36,627 bases of DNA, from positions 1 to 36,627 of the forward strand of contig JAISNP010000035.1 of the NCBI GenBank assembly GCA_031276175.1. The letters run 5' to 3'. Below, piece after piece: positions 1 to 7,321 of this stretch. The notes beneath the pieces are model-generated. The model did not search any database and had not been told where the DNA came from. It saw nothing but the letters and a program-made list of their open reading frames with translations. Both the position numbers and the translations under genes were made by a program. Source of the stretch: Tannerella sp. (GTDB lineage: Bacteria; Bacteroidota; Bacteroidia; Bacteroidales; Tannerellaceae). Numbering within the stretch: position 1 is the first letter of the stretch; each line of letters opens with the position of its first letter.

Positions 1-98
1 CATGCCGTGCCGGATGCCTTTAAAGGACTGTTCGGTATGAAAGCCCCTGCGGCAGCTACTCCTGCCGTTTTAATAAAATCTCTTCTTGAAAATTCCAT
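1..98 (-). CDS. Tat-exported protein, N-terminal fragment (runs off the window)
   Basis: The complement of 96-98 is ATG. The reading frame then stays open for 32 codons to the window edge. It encodes MEFSRRDFIKTAGVAAAG, followed by AFIPNSPLKASGTA. S-R-R-D-F-I-K at residues 4-10 is a textbook twin-arginine motif, followed by a short Ala/Gly hydrophobic stretch, so the protein should be exported folded through the Tat system. In Bacteroidota such leaders are common on Gfo/Idh/MocA oxidoreductases, sugar-phosphate isomerase-like proteins and sulfatases. Which one this is cannot be told from 32 residues. A secreted DUF1080 gene lies nearby at 2149, and DUF1080 and Gfo/Idh genes often share loci, which is only a hint. 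The gene diverges from ettA and has its own -7 box at 180-187. Confidence 0.75.
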   Translation of the reverse strand, partial: MEFSRRDFIKTAGVAAAGAFIPNSPLKASGTA

Positions 99-179
99 AA
101 TATGTGCTTTTTAAAATAAAATGATTGTTATACTGAAATCCAATAAATTCATATCCGTATTTCTTCATATTGTATGTCG

Positions 180-187
180 CAAAGGTA
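180..187 (-). promoter_or_regulatory. -7 box of the Tat-protein gene
   Basis: The minus strand reads TACCTTTG, matching the Bacteroidota -7 consensus TAnnTTTG. The 5' UTR to the start at 98 would be about 75 nt. No clear TTTG -33 element is seen at the expected distance. Confidence 0.5.
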
Positions 188-255
188 GTAATTTCTTGTC
201 GGGTATGTAATACGATATTTATAAATATTGAAATAATTTCGTATTTTTTCCTGAT

Positions 256-317
256 AAACACGAGTTTATTGTCGAAAAACACGAGTCTTTTGCCGAAAGA
301 TACGAGTCTTTGTTTTC
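256..317. repeat. Three imperfect 21-bp tandem repeats
   Basis: Copies begin at 256 (AAACACGAGTTTATTGTCGA), 277 (AAACACGAGTCTTTTGCCGA) and 298 (AGATACGAGTCTTTG, then diverging). The shared core is ACGAGTyTTT. The period is exactly 21 bp, close to two DNA helical turns. The array lies between the divergent promoters of the Tat gene and ettA. Confidence 0.6.
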
Positions 318-402
318 AATTTGTTAAGGAAATATACTTTTTAACGCCAGATCCGGTTATTTTTCTTAGCATCTCAAAATGAGATTTATTCAATTTTATT
401 CA

Positions 403-410
403 TACATTTG
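403..410 (+). promoter_or_regulatory. -7 box of ettA
   Basis: TACATTTG fits TAnnTTTG and lies 24 bases before the ettA start. No good -33 TTTG is visible upstream. Confidence 0.5.
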
Positions 411-434
411 TCGTTCTAATTAAAATGTATATTT

Positions 435-2117
435 ATGGCTGATGACAAGAAAATAATTTTCTCAATGGTGGGGGTAAGCAAGATATTCCCTCCGCAAAAG
501 CAAGTGCTCAAAAACATCTATCTTTCATTCTTTTACGGTGCGAAGATCGGCATTATCGGACTGAACGGTTCGGGCAAGTCGACGTTGCTGAAAATCATTG
601 CCGGCATCGAAAAGGAGTATCAGGGAGACGTCGTTTCCTCGTCCGGTTACAGCGTGGGATACCTTGAACAGGATCCCGTACTGGGTGCTGGTAAAACGGT
701 GAAAGAGATTGTGCAGGAAGGGGTGCAGGATATTGTCGACTTGCTGAAGGAATTTGACGAGGTGAATGAAAAATTCGGCGATCCCGACATACAGGACGAT
801 TCCGACAAGATGGAAGCCCTGATGAACCGGCAGGCCGGATTGCAGGACAAAATCGACGCGGCAGATGCGTGGAATCTGGACAGCCGGCTGGAACGCGCCA
901 TGGATGCCCTGCGATGCCCGCCCGAAGAGCAGATTGTCGATACGCTGTCGGGAGGCGAACGTCGCCGGGTGGCTCTGTGTCGCCTGCTGTTGCAGCAGCC
1001 CGACGTGCTGCTCCTCGACGAACCGACGAACCATCTTGATGCCGAGTCCATTGACTGGCTCGAACAGCATTTGCAGCAGTATCAGGGGACGGTTATCTGT
1101 ATCACGCACGACCGTTACTTCCTCGACCACGTGGCCGGATGGATTTTGGAACTCGACCGCGGCGAAGGCATCCCGTGGAAAGGGAACTACTCGTCGTGGC
1201 TCGAACAGAAAACTCAACGTATGGCGCAGGAAGAGAAGCAGGCCGGCAAGCGCCGCAAGACGCTCGAACGCGAACTGGAATGGATTCGCATGGCGCCCAA
1301 AGCCCGGCAGTCCAAAGGGAAAGCGCGCCTCAACTCATACGAAACCCTGATGAACGAAGACCAGAAAGAACGCGAGTCGAAGCTCGAAATCTTTATCCCC
1401 AACGGCCCCCGGCTGGGAAACAAGGTCATCGAAGCCCGCCATGTGGCCAAAAGCTACGGCGACAAGCTGCTGTTCGACGATCTGAACTTTATGCTTCCAC
1501 CCAACGGCATCGTAGGCGTCATCGGACCGAACGGAGCGGGGAAAACGACGCTCTTCAAACTGATCATGGGCATTGAACAGCCCGACAAAGGCGAGTTCGA
1601 CACGGGCGAAACGGTCAAGATCGGCTATGCCGACCAGACGCACAGCGACATCGACCCCGCCAAAACAGTCTATCAGATCGTTTCGGGCGGAAACGAATTT
1701 ATACGCATCGGCGGGAGGGAAATCAATGCGCGCGCCTATCTGTCGCGTTTCAACTTTGCCGGCGCCGATCAGGAAAAAATATGCGCCATCTTGTCGGGCG
1801 GCGAGCGAAACCGTTTGCATCTGGCCATCACACTCAAATCCGAAGCCAACGTGCTCCTTCTCGACGAACCTACCAACGACATCGACGTGAACACGCTGCG
1901 CGCCCTCGAAGAAGGACTGGAAAGCTTTGCCGGATGCGCCGTCGTCATTTCGCACGACCGCTGGTTTCTCGACCGCATCTGTACCCACATCCTCTCTTTC
2001 GAAGGAAACTCGGAAGTCGTCTTTTTTCAGGGCGCATACTCCGAGTATGAAGAATATAAACGCAAACAGTCCGGCTATGCCGAGCCTGTACGCATCCGTT
2101 ACCGGAATTTAAACTAA
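435..2117 (+). CDS. ettA: Energy-dependent translational throttle protein EttA (ABC-F ATPase)
   Basis: This is a 560-residue soluble ABC-F protein with two ATPase domains and no membrane segments. The first domain has Walker A GLNGSGKST (residues 42-50), signature LSGGE near 171 and LLLDEPTNHLDAES. The second has Walker A GPNGAGKTT near 363, signature LSGGERN near 453 and LLLDEPTNDID. The linker between domains is basic and helical (residues about 260-320), as expected for the tRNA-contacting P-site motif. The N-terminal stretch LSFFYGAKIGIIGLNG and the segment GWILELDRGEGIPW are characteristic of EttA rather than Uup or YheS. EttA binds the ribosomal E site and gates elongation according to ATP/ADP. 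Length matches the family (about 555). The gene has its own -7 box and is followed after 31 bp by the DUF1080 gene. Confidence 0.95.
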   Translation: MADDKKIIFSMVGVSKIFPPQKQVLKNIYLSFFYGAKIGIIGLNGSGKSTLLKIIAGIEKEYQGDVVSSSGYSVGYLEQDPVLGAGKTVKEIVQEGVQDIVDLLKEFDEVNEKFGDPDIQDDSDKMEALMNRQAGLQDKIDAADAWNLDSRLERAMDALRCPPEEQIVDTLSGGERRRVALCRLLLQQPDVLLLDEPTNHLDAESIDWLEQHLQQYQGTVICITHDRYFLDHVAGWILELDRGEGIPWKGNYSSWLEQKTQRMAQEEKQAGKRRKTLERELEWIRMAPKARQSKGKARLNSYETLMNEDQKERESKLEIFIPNGPRLGNKVIEARHVAKSYGDKLLFDDLNFMLPPNGIVGVIGPNGAGKTTLFKLIMGIEQPDKGEFDTGETVKIGYADQTHSDIDPAKTVYQIVSGGNEFIRIGGREINARAYLSRFNFAGADQEKICAILSGGERNRLHLAITLKSEANVLLLDEPTNDIDVNTLRALEEGLESFAGCAVVISHDRWFLDRICTHILSFEGNSEVVFFQGAYSEYEEYKRKQSGYAEPVRIRYRNLN

Positions 2118-2148
2118 CAGAATATCAAACTTAAACACATTCACAACA

Positions 2149-2790
2149 ATGAAAAAGTATCTATTTACGGCAATAATTGCCTTTGTATGCAGCGCCTCCG
2201 TGCGTGTGCACGCTCAAAAAGAAATCGCATTATTCAACGGAAAAGACCTGTCGAACTGGAAATTCGTTGTCGACGGCAACAAAGTTCCGGGCGAACAGGT
2301 ATTTTCGGTCAAAAACGGAGTCATCGAGATTGCCGGCGCCCCCCTCGGCTACATGTATACGACGCAGGCTTACGGCGACGGAAGCCTCCATGTAGAATGG
2401 CGATGGGTCGACGGAGCCTCGAACAGCGGAATCTTCCTGCTTATCGAAGACCCTAAAAATCCCTTTCCTAACGGCATAGAATGTCAATTACATGCAGGCG
2501 ATGCAGGCGATTTCGTCCTGCTCGGAGGCTCCGACCTCGCCGAATACAGGCAGCCCGAAGGACAGGAGCGCCCGAAATTTCCCGTAATCAAAAAACGCAA
2601 CGCCTCAAGCGAAAAGCCCGAAGGCGAATGGAATCGCGCGAAGATAGAAATACAGGACGGCGTAATCACCGTCTATATTAACGACGTACTTCAGAACATT
2701 GGAACCAACAAAGTGAAGAAAGGATACATCGGTCTGCAAAGCGAAGGGAAAAAAATTCAGTTTCGCAACATCACGCTGACAAAGAAATAA
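2149..2790 (+). CDS. Secreted DUF1080 (3-keto-disaccharide hydrolase type) protein
   Basis: This is a 213-residue protein. Residues 1-23 form a signal peptide (MKKYLFTAIIAFVCSASV, cleavage after VHA). The mature part opens with the family hallmark ALFNGKDLSNW and carries SNSGIFLL, GIECQLHAGD and a closing IGLQSEGKKIQFRNI, the laminin-G-like fold of DUF1080. Members are linked to cleavage of 3-keto-glycosides and other sugar metabolism, acting in the periplasm or at the cell surface. The substrate of this one cannot be inferred. It follows ettA by 31 bp with no visible terminator between them, so read-through is possible, although the functions are unrelated. The next promoter (trp) starts 40 bp after the stop. 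Confidence 0.85.
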   Translation: MKKYLFTAIIAFVCSASVRVHAQKEIALFNGKDLSNWKFVVDGNKVPGEQVFSVKNGVIEIAGAPLGYMYTTQAYGDGSLHVEWRWVDGASNSGIFLLIEDPKNPFPNGIECQLHAGDAGDFVLLGGSDLAEYRQPEGQERPKFPVIKKRNASSEKPEGEWNRAKIEIQDGVITVYINDVLQNIGTNKVKKGYIGLQSEGKKIQFRNITLTKK

Positions 2791-2830
2791 CCGCCGTATC
2801 TGCAACAAGCAAAAAAAAATAACAAAAAGA

Positions 2831-2861
2831 TTTGCGGATTCGAAAACATGCAGTATTTTTG
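2831..2861 (+). promoter_or_regulatory. trp operon promoter
   Basis: The -33 element is TTTG at 2831-2834. The -7 box is TATTTTTG at 2854-2861, with a 19-bp spacer, which is the expected Bacteroidota arrangement. Transcription should start near 2868, only about 9-15 nt before the leader ORF. Confidence 0.75.
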
Positions 2862-2876
2862 CAGCCGTAAAACGAA

Positions 2877-2945
2877 ATGATAATGATAAAATCTTATATA
2901 AATACATGTTGGTGGTGGCGCTCGCAATTTCAATTTTGTGAGTAG
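2877..2945 (+). CDS. trpL: trp operon leader peptide with three Trp codons
   Basis: A 22-codon ORF reads MIMIKSYINTCWWWRSQFQFCE and ends with TAG at 2943-2945. It may instead start at the second ATG (2883). The Trp codons TGG TGG TGG are consecutive at 2910-2918. It sits just after the trp promoter and before an intrinsic terminator that precedes trpB, so it has the position and content of an attenuation leader peptide. Ribosome stalling at the Trp codons under Trp shortage would leave 2936-2944 free. A ribosome reaching the stop codon would cover that segment. The peptide itself probably has no function beyond sensing charged tRNA-Trp. Confidence 0.85.
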   Translation: MIMIKSYINTCWWWRSQFQFCE

Positions 2946-3015
2946 CATACCCGATAATATTTATTATGTTTTTTGGTAAAAAAAGGCTTGTCATACTCAC
3001 GACAAGTCTTTTTTT
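2936..3015 (+). promoter_or_regulatory. trp attenuator: antiterminator and terminator pair
   Basis: GTGAGTA (2938-2944), overlapping the leader stop codon, is the exact reverse complement of TACTCAC (2994-3000). One more U-G and one A-U pair extend it to 2936-2944 with 2994-3002. The second partner is the terminator loop plus the first two bases of its 3' arm. Two local hairpins, ATAATA/TATTAT (2954-2967) and TTTTTT/AAAAAA (2969-2983), lie inside and would close the distance. The second also takes up the terminator's A tract. The antiterminator and terminator should therefore be mutually exclusive. This is read from complementarity, with no energies computed. Confidence 0.75.
2978..3015 (+). 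terminator. Intrinsic terminator (attenuator) before trpB
   Basis: The core stem GGCTTGTC (2985-2992) pairs with GACAAGTC (3001-3008) with one G-U pair and an 8-nt loop. It is flanked by seven A (2978-2984) and seven T (3009-3015), which extend the stem and give the U tract. It lies 32 bp before the trpB start and after the Trp-rich leader ORF. Confidence 0.85.
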
Positions 3016-3047
3016 GTTGTCACAGGAATATACATTAATATATATAC

Positions 3048-4238
3048 ATGAAGAAAAAGTATCAAGTAGACGAAAACGGATATTACGGACGGTTCGGCGG
3101 GACATACGTTCCGGAAATACTCTACCGCTGCGTAAAGGATTTGCAGGAAAGGTATCTCTCCGAGCTTGAAGACGAAACGTTTCAACACACGTACCGCGAA
3201 CTGCTGCGCGACTACGCCGGGCGCCCCTCACCCCTGTACCACGCCTCTCGGTTAAGCCGCGAGACGGGTTGCCGCATCTATCTCAAGCGCGAAGACCTGA
3301 ACCACACCGGGGCGCACAAGATAAACAATGCCGTCGGGCAGATACTGCTGGCGCAGCGCATGGGCAAAAGCCGCATCATCGCCGAGACGGGCGCGGGGCA
3401 ACACGGTGTGGCCGTAGCCACGGTCTGCGCCCTGATGAACATGCCCTGCGTCGTATATATGGGACGGACGGACGTGGAACGGCAGCAGCCGAACGTGCAG
3501 CGGATGCAGATGCTCGGCGCCACGGTAGCGCCCGTCACTTCGGGTAACATGACGCTCAAGGATGCTACGAACGAAGCCATCCGCGACTGGTGCTGCCATC
3601 CGGCGGACACGTTTTACATCATCGGCTCCACCACCGGCCCGCATCCGTATCCCGACATGGTGGCGCGCCTGCAATCGATAATCAGCGAAGAAATCAAATG
3701 GCAACTGCGCGAAAAGGAAGGGCGCGACTATCCCGACTGGCTGATAGCCTGCGTGGGAGGCGGGAGCAATGCCGCCGGCACGATCTATCATTATACGGAC
3801 GACGAGCGGGTGAAGATCGTCCTTGCCGAAGCCGGCGGTAAAGGCATCTCTTCGGGCATGAGCGCCGCCACCCTCCGGCTGGGACGCGAGGGGATCATAC
3901 ACGGCACCCGTACGCTGGTGATGCAAAACGAAGACGGGCAAATCGAAGAGCCTTATTCCATCTCCGCCGGACTGGACTATCCCGGCATAGGGCCTGTACA
4001 TGCGTATCTGGCCGAAATGAAAAGGATTGAAGCTCTGGCCATAGACGACGACGAGGCGCTGGAAGCTGCCTTTGAACTGACCCGGCTGGAGGGAATCATC
4101 CCCGCACTGGAAAGCGCTCATGCGCTGGGCGCGCTGAAAAAACTGCGCTTCCGTCCGGAGGATATCGTGGTGGTGACCGTCTCCGGGCGCGGAGACAAAG
4201 ACATGGACACCTATATCCGTACATCCATGAATCAATAA
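3048..4238 (+). CDS. trpB: Tryptophan synthase beta chain
   Basis: TrpB joins indole and L-serine to give L-tryptophan, the last step of the pathway, in complex with TrpA. The 396 residues match the family length. Near the N terminus is the TrpB hallmark GRFGGTYVPE (14-23). The PLP lysine is K91 in HKINNA. Also visible are AETGAGQHG, the phosphate-binding loop GGGSNAAGT, and HALGALKK near the end. It is the first structural gene of the operon, as usual in Bacteroidota (trpB-E-G-D-C-F-A), and directly follows the attenuator. The gap to trpE is 21 bp. No odd features. Confidence 0.97.
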   Translation: MKKKYQVDENGYYGRFGGTYVPEILYRCVKDLQERYLSELEDETFQHTYRELLRDYAGRPSPLYHASRLSRETGCRIYLKREDLNHTGAHKINNAVGQILLAQRMGKSRIIAETGAGQHGVAVATVCALMNMPCVVYMGRTDVERQQPNVQRMQMLGATVAPVTSGNMTLKDATNEAIRDWCCHPADTFYIIGSTTGPHPYPDMVARLQSIISEEIKWQLREKEGRDYPDWLIACVGGGSNAAGTIYHYTDDERVKIVLAEAGGKGISSGMSAATLRLGREGIIHGTRTLVMQNEDGQIEEPYSISAGLDYPGIGPVHAYLAEMKRIEALAIDDDEALEAAFELTRLEGIIPALESAHALGALKKLRFRPEDIVVVTVSGRGDKDMDTYIRTSMNQ

Positions 4239-4259
4239 TTCAAAAAAAAACAACACCTT

Positions 4260-5663
4260 ATGACCTATCATTTTACTACGGCTACAAAGCATCTGCTGGG
4301 CGACCTGCATACGCCGGCGAGCCTTTACCTGAAACTGCGCGATGTATATTCCAAATCCGCCCTGCTGGAAAGTTCGGATTTCCACGGCCACGAAAACAGT
4401 TTGTCCTTCATCGCCCTGTGTCCGCTGGCCGGCATCGGCATCAACCGCGCGGAAGCTACGCTGGATTATCCCGACGGCACAACGGAAGTGAAACCGCTCA
4501 CGAACGCTTATCCGGCGGCAGAGGCAATACACCGGTTTATGGACACCCTGTGCGTCACGGGCGAGGAGCGGCAGCATTGCGGCCTCTTCGGATACACGGC
4601 TTTCGACGCGGTTCGCTATTTCGAAAACATTCCGGTGGCAGAGGTACATCACGAAGATTCGGATGCGCCGGATATGCTCTATATCCTTTACAAGTACCTG
4701 CTGGTTTTCGACCATTTCAAGAACGGGTTGACGATTATCGAACTGCTGCGCGAAGGGGAGCAGGATCATCTGCGGGAGATTGAAACCTTGATTGAGAACC
4801 GCAACTTTGCGTCGTACAATTTCCGCACCGAGGGGGAGCGCACGTCGAGCATTACGGACGACGAATACCGGGCAATGGTGCGCGAGGGAGTGCGCCACTG
4901 TCTGCGCGGCGATGTATTTCAGATTGTGCTCAGCCGTCGCTTTGAGCAGGCTTTTCGCGGCGACGACTTTAAGGTCTACCGCAGTTTGCAGAACATTAAT
5001 CCTTCGCCATACTTGTTTTATTTCGACTTCGGCGGTTTCCGCATCTTCGGCTCTTCGCCCGAAACGCACTGCAAGATTACGGACGGACGGGTAAGCATTG
5101 ACCCGATTGCAGGCACCGCCTTCCGGTCGGGTAATGTGACGATCGACAAACATCGCGCCGAGGCATTGCTCAACGACCCGAAGGAGAACGCCGAGCACGT
5201 GATGCTTGTCGATCTGGCACGCAACGATCTTAGCCGCAACGCGCACAACGTGCGTATTGATTTCTATCGCGAAGTGCAGTATTACAGCCACGTGATGCAC
5301 CTCGTTTCCCGCATCAGCGGGGAGATTGATCCGGGAAGCAACACTGTCGGGACGTTTATAGACACCTTTCCCGCGGGGACGGTCAGCGGCGCGCCGAAAG
5401 TGCGCGCCATGGAACTGATCACGAAACTGGAGAGGCACAACCGCGGCGCATACGCCGGCTGCATCGGGTTCCTGGGACTGAACGGCAACCTGAATCAGGC
5501 CATCATGATACGCACGTTCGTCAGCCGCGGCAATGTGCTCTACTATCAGGCGGGGGCAGGCATCGTGGCGCTCAGCAACGACGAGCGCGAACTGCAGGAG
5601 GTAAACAACAAGCTGGAGGCGCTGAATCAGGCCATCCGGCAGGCAGAAACATTGATAAACTGA
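4260..5663 (+). CDS. trpE: Anthranilate synthase component I
   Basis: TrpE converts chorismate to anthranilate using ammonia delivered by TrpG. The 467-residue protein has the N-terminal anthranilate synthase domain with LLESS at residues 35-39, the motif of the tryptophan feedback site in TrpE. The C-terminal chorismate-binding domain shows DPIAGTAFRSG, LVDLARNDLSR, YSHVMHLVSRISG and FPAGTVSGAPKVRAMELI. Keeping LLESS argues for TrpE over PabB. The start ATG follows an A-rich spacer after trpB. trpG begins 10 bp after the stop, which supports coupled synthesis of the two subunits. Confidence 0.96.
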   Translation: MTYHFTTATKHLLGDLHTPASLYLKLRDVYSKSALLESSDFHGHENSLSFIALCPLAGIGINRAEATLDYPDGTTEVKPLTNAYPAAEAIHRFMDTLCVTGEERQHCGLFGYTAFDAVRYFENIPVAEVHHEDSDAPDMLYILYKYLLVFDHFKNGLTIIELLREGEQDHLREIETLIENRNFASYNFRTEGERTSSITDDEYRAMVREGVRHCLRGDVFQIVLSRRFEQAFRGDDFKVYRSLQNINPSPYLFYFDFGGFRIFGSSPETHCKITDGRVSIDPIAGTAFRSGNVTIDKHRAEALLNDPKENAEHVMLVDLARNDLSRNAHNVRIDFYREVQYYSHVMHLVSRISGEIDPGSNTVGTFIDTFPAGTVSGAPKVRAMELITKLERHNRGAYAGCIGFLGLNGNLNQAIMIRTFVSRGNVLYYQAGAGIVALSNDERELQEVNNKLEALNQAIRQAETLIN

Positions 5664-5673
5664 AAAAACGAAG

Positions 5674-6252
5674 ATGATGAACATACTGTTATTAGATAAT
5701 TACGATTCGTTCACCTACAACCTGCGGCATATACTGCTCGAACTGGGCGCCGGGGTGGAGGTGTATCGCAACGACCGGATTACGCCGGACGAAGCAGCGC
5801 GTTTCGACAAAATCGTCCTTTCGCCTGGCCCCGGCATCCCTTCGGAGGCGGGCATACTGCTGCCGCTGATTGCGCGCTGGGCGCCGACGAAAAGCATCCT
5901 TGGCGTCTGTCTCGGCGCGCAGGCCATCGGCGAAGCCTTCGGCGCACGGTTGCACAACCTCGCACGTGTATATCACGGCGTATGCAGCGACATCCGTACG
6001 CTGGCACCCGACCCGCTGTTCAGCGGACTGGAGCCGGGGTTCCGCGCAGGGAGATACCACTCGTGGGTCGTTTCGAAAGACGGCTTCCCCGATTGCCTGG
6101 AAATCACGGCGACCGATGCCGAAGAGGGAATGATCATGGCCCTGCGCCATCGCACGTACGACGTCCGCGGCATACAGTTCCATCCCGAATCCGTCCTGAC
6201 CCCGCAGGGGAAGCAAATCATCGCCAACTGGCTGAAAGAAGGAAAACATTAA
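5674..6252 (+). CDS. trpG: Anthranilate synthase component II (glutamine amidotransferase)
   Basis: This 192-residue class I glutamine amidotransferase supplies ammonia to TrpE. Motifs include LLLDNYDSFTYNL at the N terminus, LSPGPGIPSEAG (49-60), the nucleophile C79 in GVCLGAQ, and the His/Glu pair in QFHPES (H170, E172). The residue three after the nucleophile is Ala, where most relatives have His (CLGHQ). This His is common but not one of the three catalytic residues. Two ATGs are adjacent at 5674 and 5677 and either may be used. TrpG proteins often also serve PabB, and a pabB is not in this window. Confidence 0.95.
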   Translation: MMNILLLDNYDSFTYNLRHILLELGAGVEVYRNDRITPDEAARFDKIVLSPGPGIPSEAGILLPLIARWAPTKSILGVCLGAQAIGEAFGARLHNLARVYHGVCSDIRTLAPDPLFSGLEPGFRAGRYHSWVVSKDGFPDCLEITATDAEEGMIMALRHRTYDVRGIQFHPESVLTPQGKQIIANWLKEGKH

Positions 6253-6277
6253 ACATCACAATTTATACACACACGCT

Positions 6278-7276
6278 ATGAAGCAAATATTATACCGGCT
6301 TTCCGAACACCGCTACCTGTGCCGGGACGAAGCCCGGACGCTCCTGCAGGACATCGCGGAGCATAAGTACAACGAAGCGCAGATTGCAAGCCTGATCACG
6401 GTATTCCTGATGCGCAACATCTCCGTCGACGAGTTGGGCGGCTTCCGCGATGCGCTGCTCGACATGAGCCTGCCCGTCGATTTGTCCGACTATCCGTCGA
6501 TCGACATCGTGGGCACGGGCGGCGACGGGAAGAACACGTTTAACATCAGCACCGCCGCCTGCTTCACGCTGGCCGGCGCCGGATACCACGTCGTCAAGCA
6601 CGGCAACTACGGCGCCACGTCGGTGAGCGGCGCCAGCAACGTGATGGAGCAGCACGGCGTAAAGTTCACCACCTGCATCGACGTCATGCGCCGCTCAATG
6701 GATGCCTGCCGCATCGCCTACCTGCACGCCCCGCTCTTCAACCCCGCCCTCAAGGCCGTCGCCACGGTGCGCAGGAACCTCGCCGTGCGCAGCTTCTTCA
6801 ACATCCTCGGGCCGCTCGTCAACCCCACACGCCCCCGCTACCAACTGCTCGGCGTATACAGCCTCTCCCTTGCGCGGCTATACACGTATGCCTATCAGGA
6901 CATCGGGCTGCGCTTCGGCGTGGTGCACAGTCTTGACGGATACGACGAGATTTCGCTCACGGGCGAATTTAAAATCGCCCTTCCCGACAGGGAAAAAATC
7001 TACACCCCCGAAATGCTCCGGCTTCCGCGCACGCAGGAATCCGACCTCTTCGGAGGCGACACGCCCGCCGACGCGGCGCGAATCTTCGACGCCGTGATGC
7101 GCAACACCGCCACGGCGGCGCAACGCAACTGCGTCATCGCCAACGCCGCCTTTGCTGTTCAGGTGATATGTCCGGAAAAGAAAATAGACGACTGCCTTGC
7201 CGAAGCCGCCGAATCGCTGGAAAGCGGCAGGGCGCTGGCCACGCTGAATAAGTTTATCGAAATAAACGGACGGTGA
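6278..7276 (+). CDS. trpD: Anthranilate phosphoribosyltransferase
   Basis: TrpD transfers phosphoribose from PRPP to anthranilate. The 332-residue protein shows the PRPP-binding loop GTGGDGKNTFNIS around residues 78-90, KHGNYGATS followed by SGASNVMEQHG, and FFNILGPLVNP. These are the class signatures of the TrpD/nucleoside phosphorylase II fold. Length fits the family (about 330-345). It follows trpG by 25 bp and precedes trpC by 45 bp, both gaps without terminators. It is a separate gene, not the TrpG-TrpD fusion seen in enterobacteria. Confidence 0.96.
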   Translation: MKQILYRLSEHRYLCRDEARTLLQDIAEHKYNEAQIASLITVFLMRNISVDELGGFRDALLDMSLPVDLSDYPSIDIVGTGGDGKNTFNISTAACFTLAGAGYHVVKHGNYGATSVSGASNVMEQHGVKFTTCIDVMRRSMDACRIAYLHAPLFNPALKAVATVRRNLAVRSFFNILGPLVNPTRPRYQLLGVYSLSLARLYTYAYQDIGLRFGVVHSLDGYDEISLTGEFKIALPDREKIYTPEMLRLPRTQESDLFGGDTPADAARIFDAVMRNTATAAQRNCVIANAAFAVQVICPEKKIDDCLAEAAESLESGRALATLNKFIEINGR

Positions 7277-7321
7277 CGGACAAAATATTCCATCCCCGAC
7301 ATATAAACGGTAAAAAAAGAC

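Larger units (their letters stand above)
99..434. other. AT-rich divergent intergenic region
   Basis: This stretch lies between two divergent genes. It holds a -7 box for each direction (180-187 minus, 403-410 plus) and a short 21-bp-period repeat at 256-317. Short open frames here are AT-rich and run through the repeat, so I do not call them genes. Confidence 0.6.

Noticed and set aside
170-382. 70-codon ORF with repeated TSLL units
   Set aside because: The repetition comes from the 21-bp DNA repeat, and the frame overlaps two opposing promoters.
2906-2941. Alternative leader ORF MLVVALAISIL in another frame
   Set aside because: It overlaps the W-W-W leader but has no Trp codons. Attenuation logic favours the 2877-2945 frame.
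3252-5684. 810-codon open frame on the minus strand across trpB and trpE
   Set aside because: It lies fully antisense to two enzymes with clear motifs, and its translation shows no recognisable domain. Long antisense frames arise from the codon bias of the coding strand.
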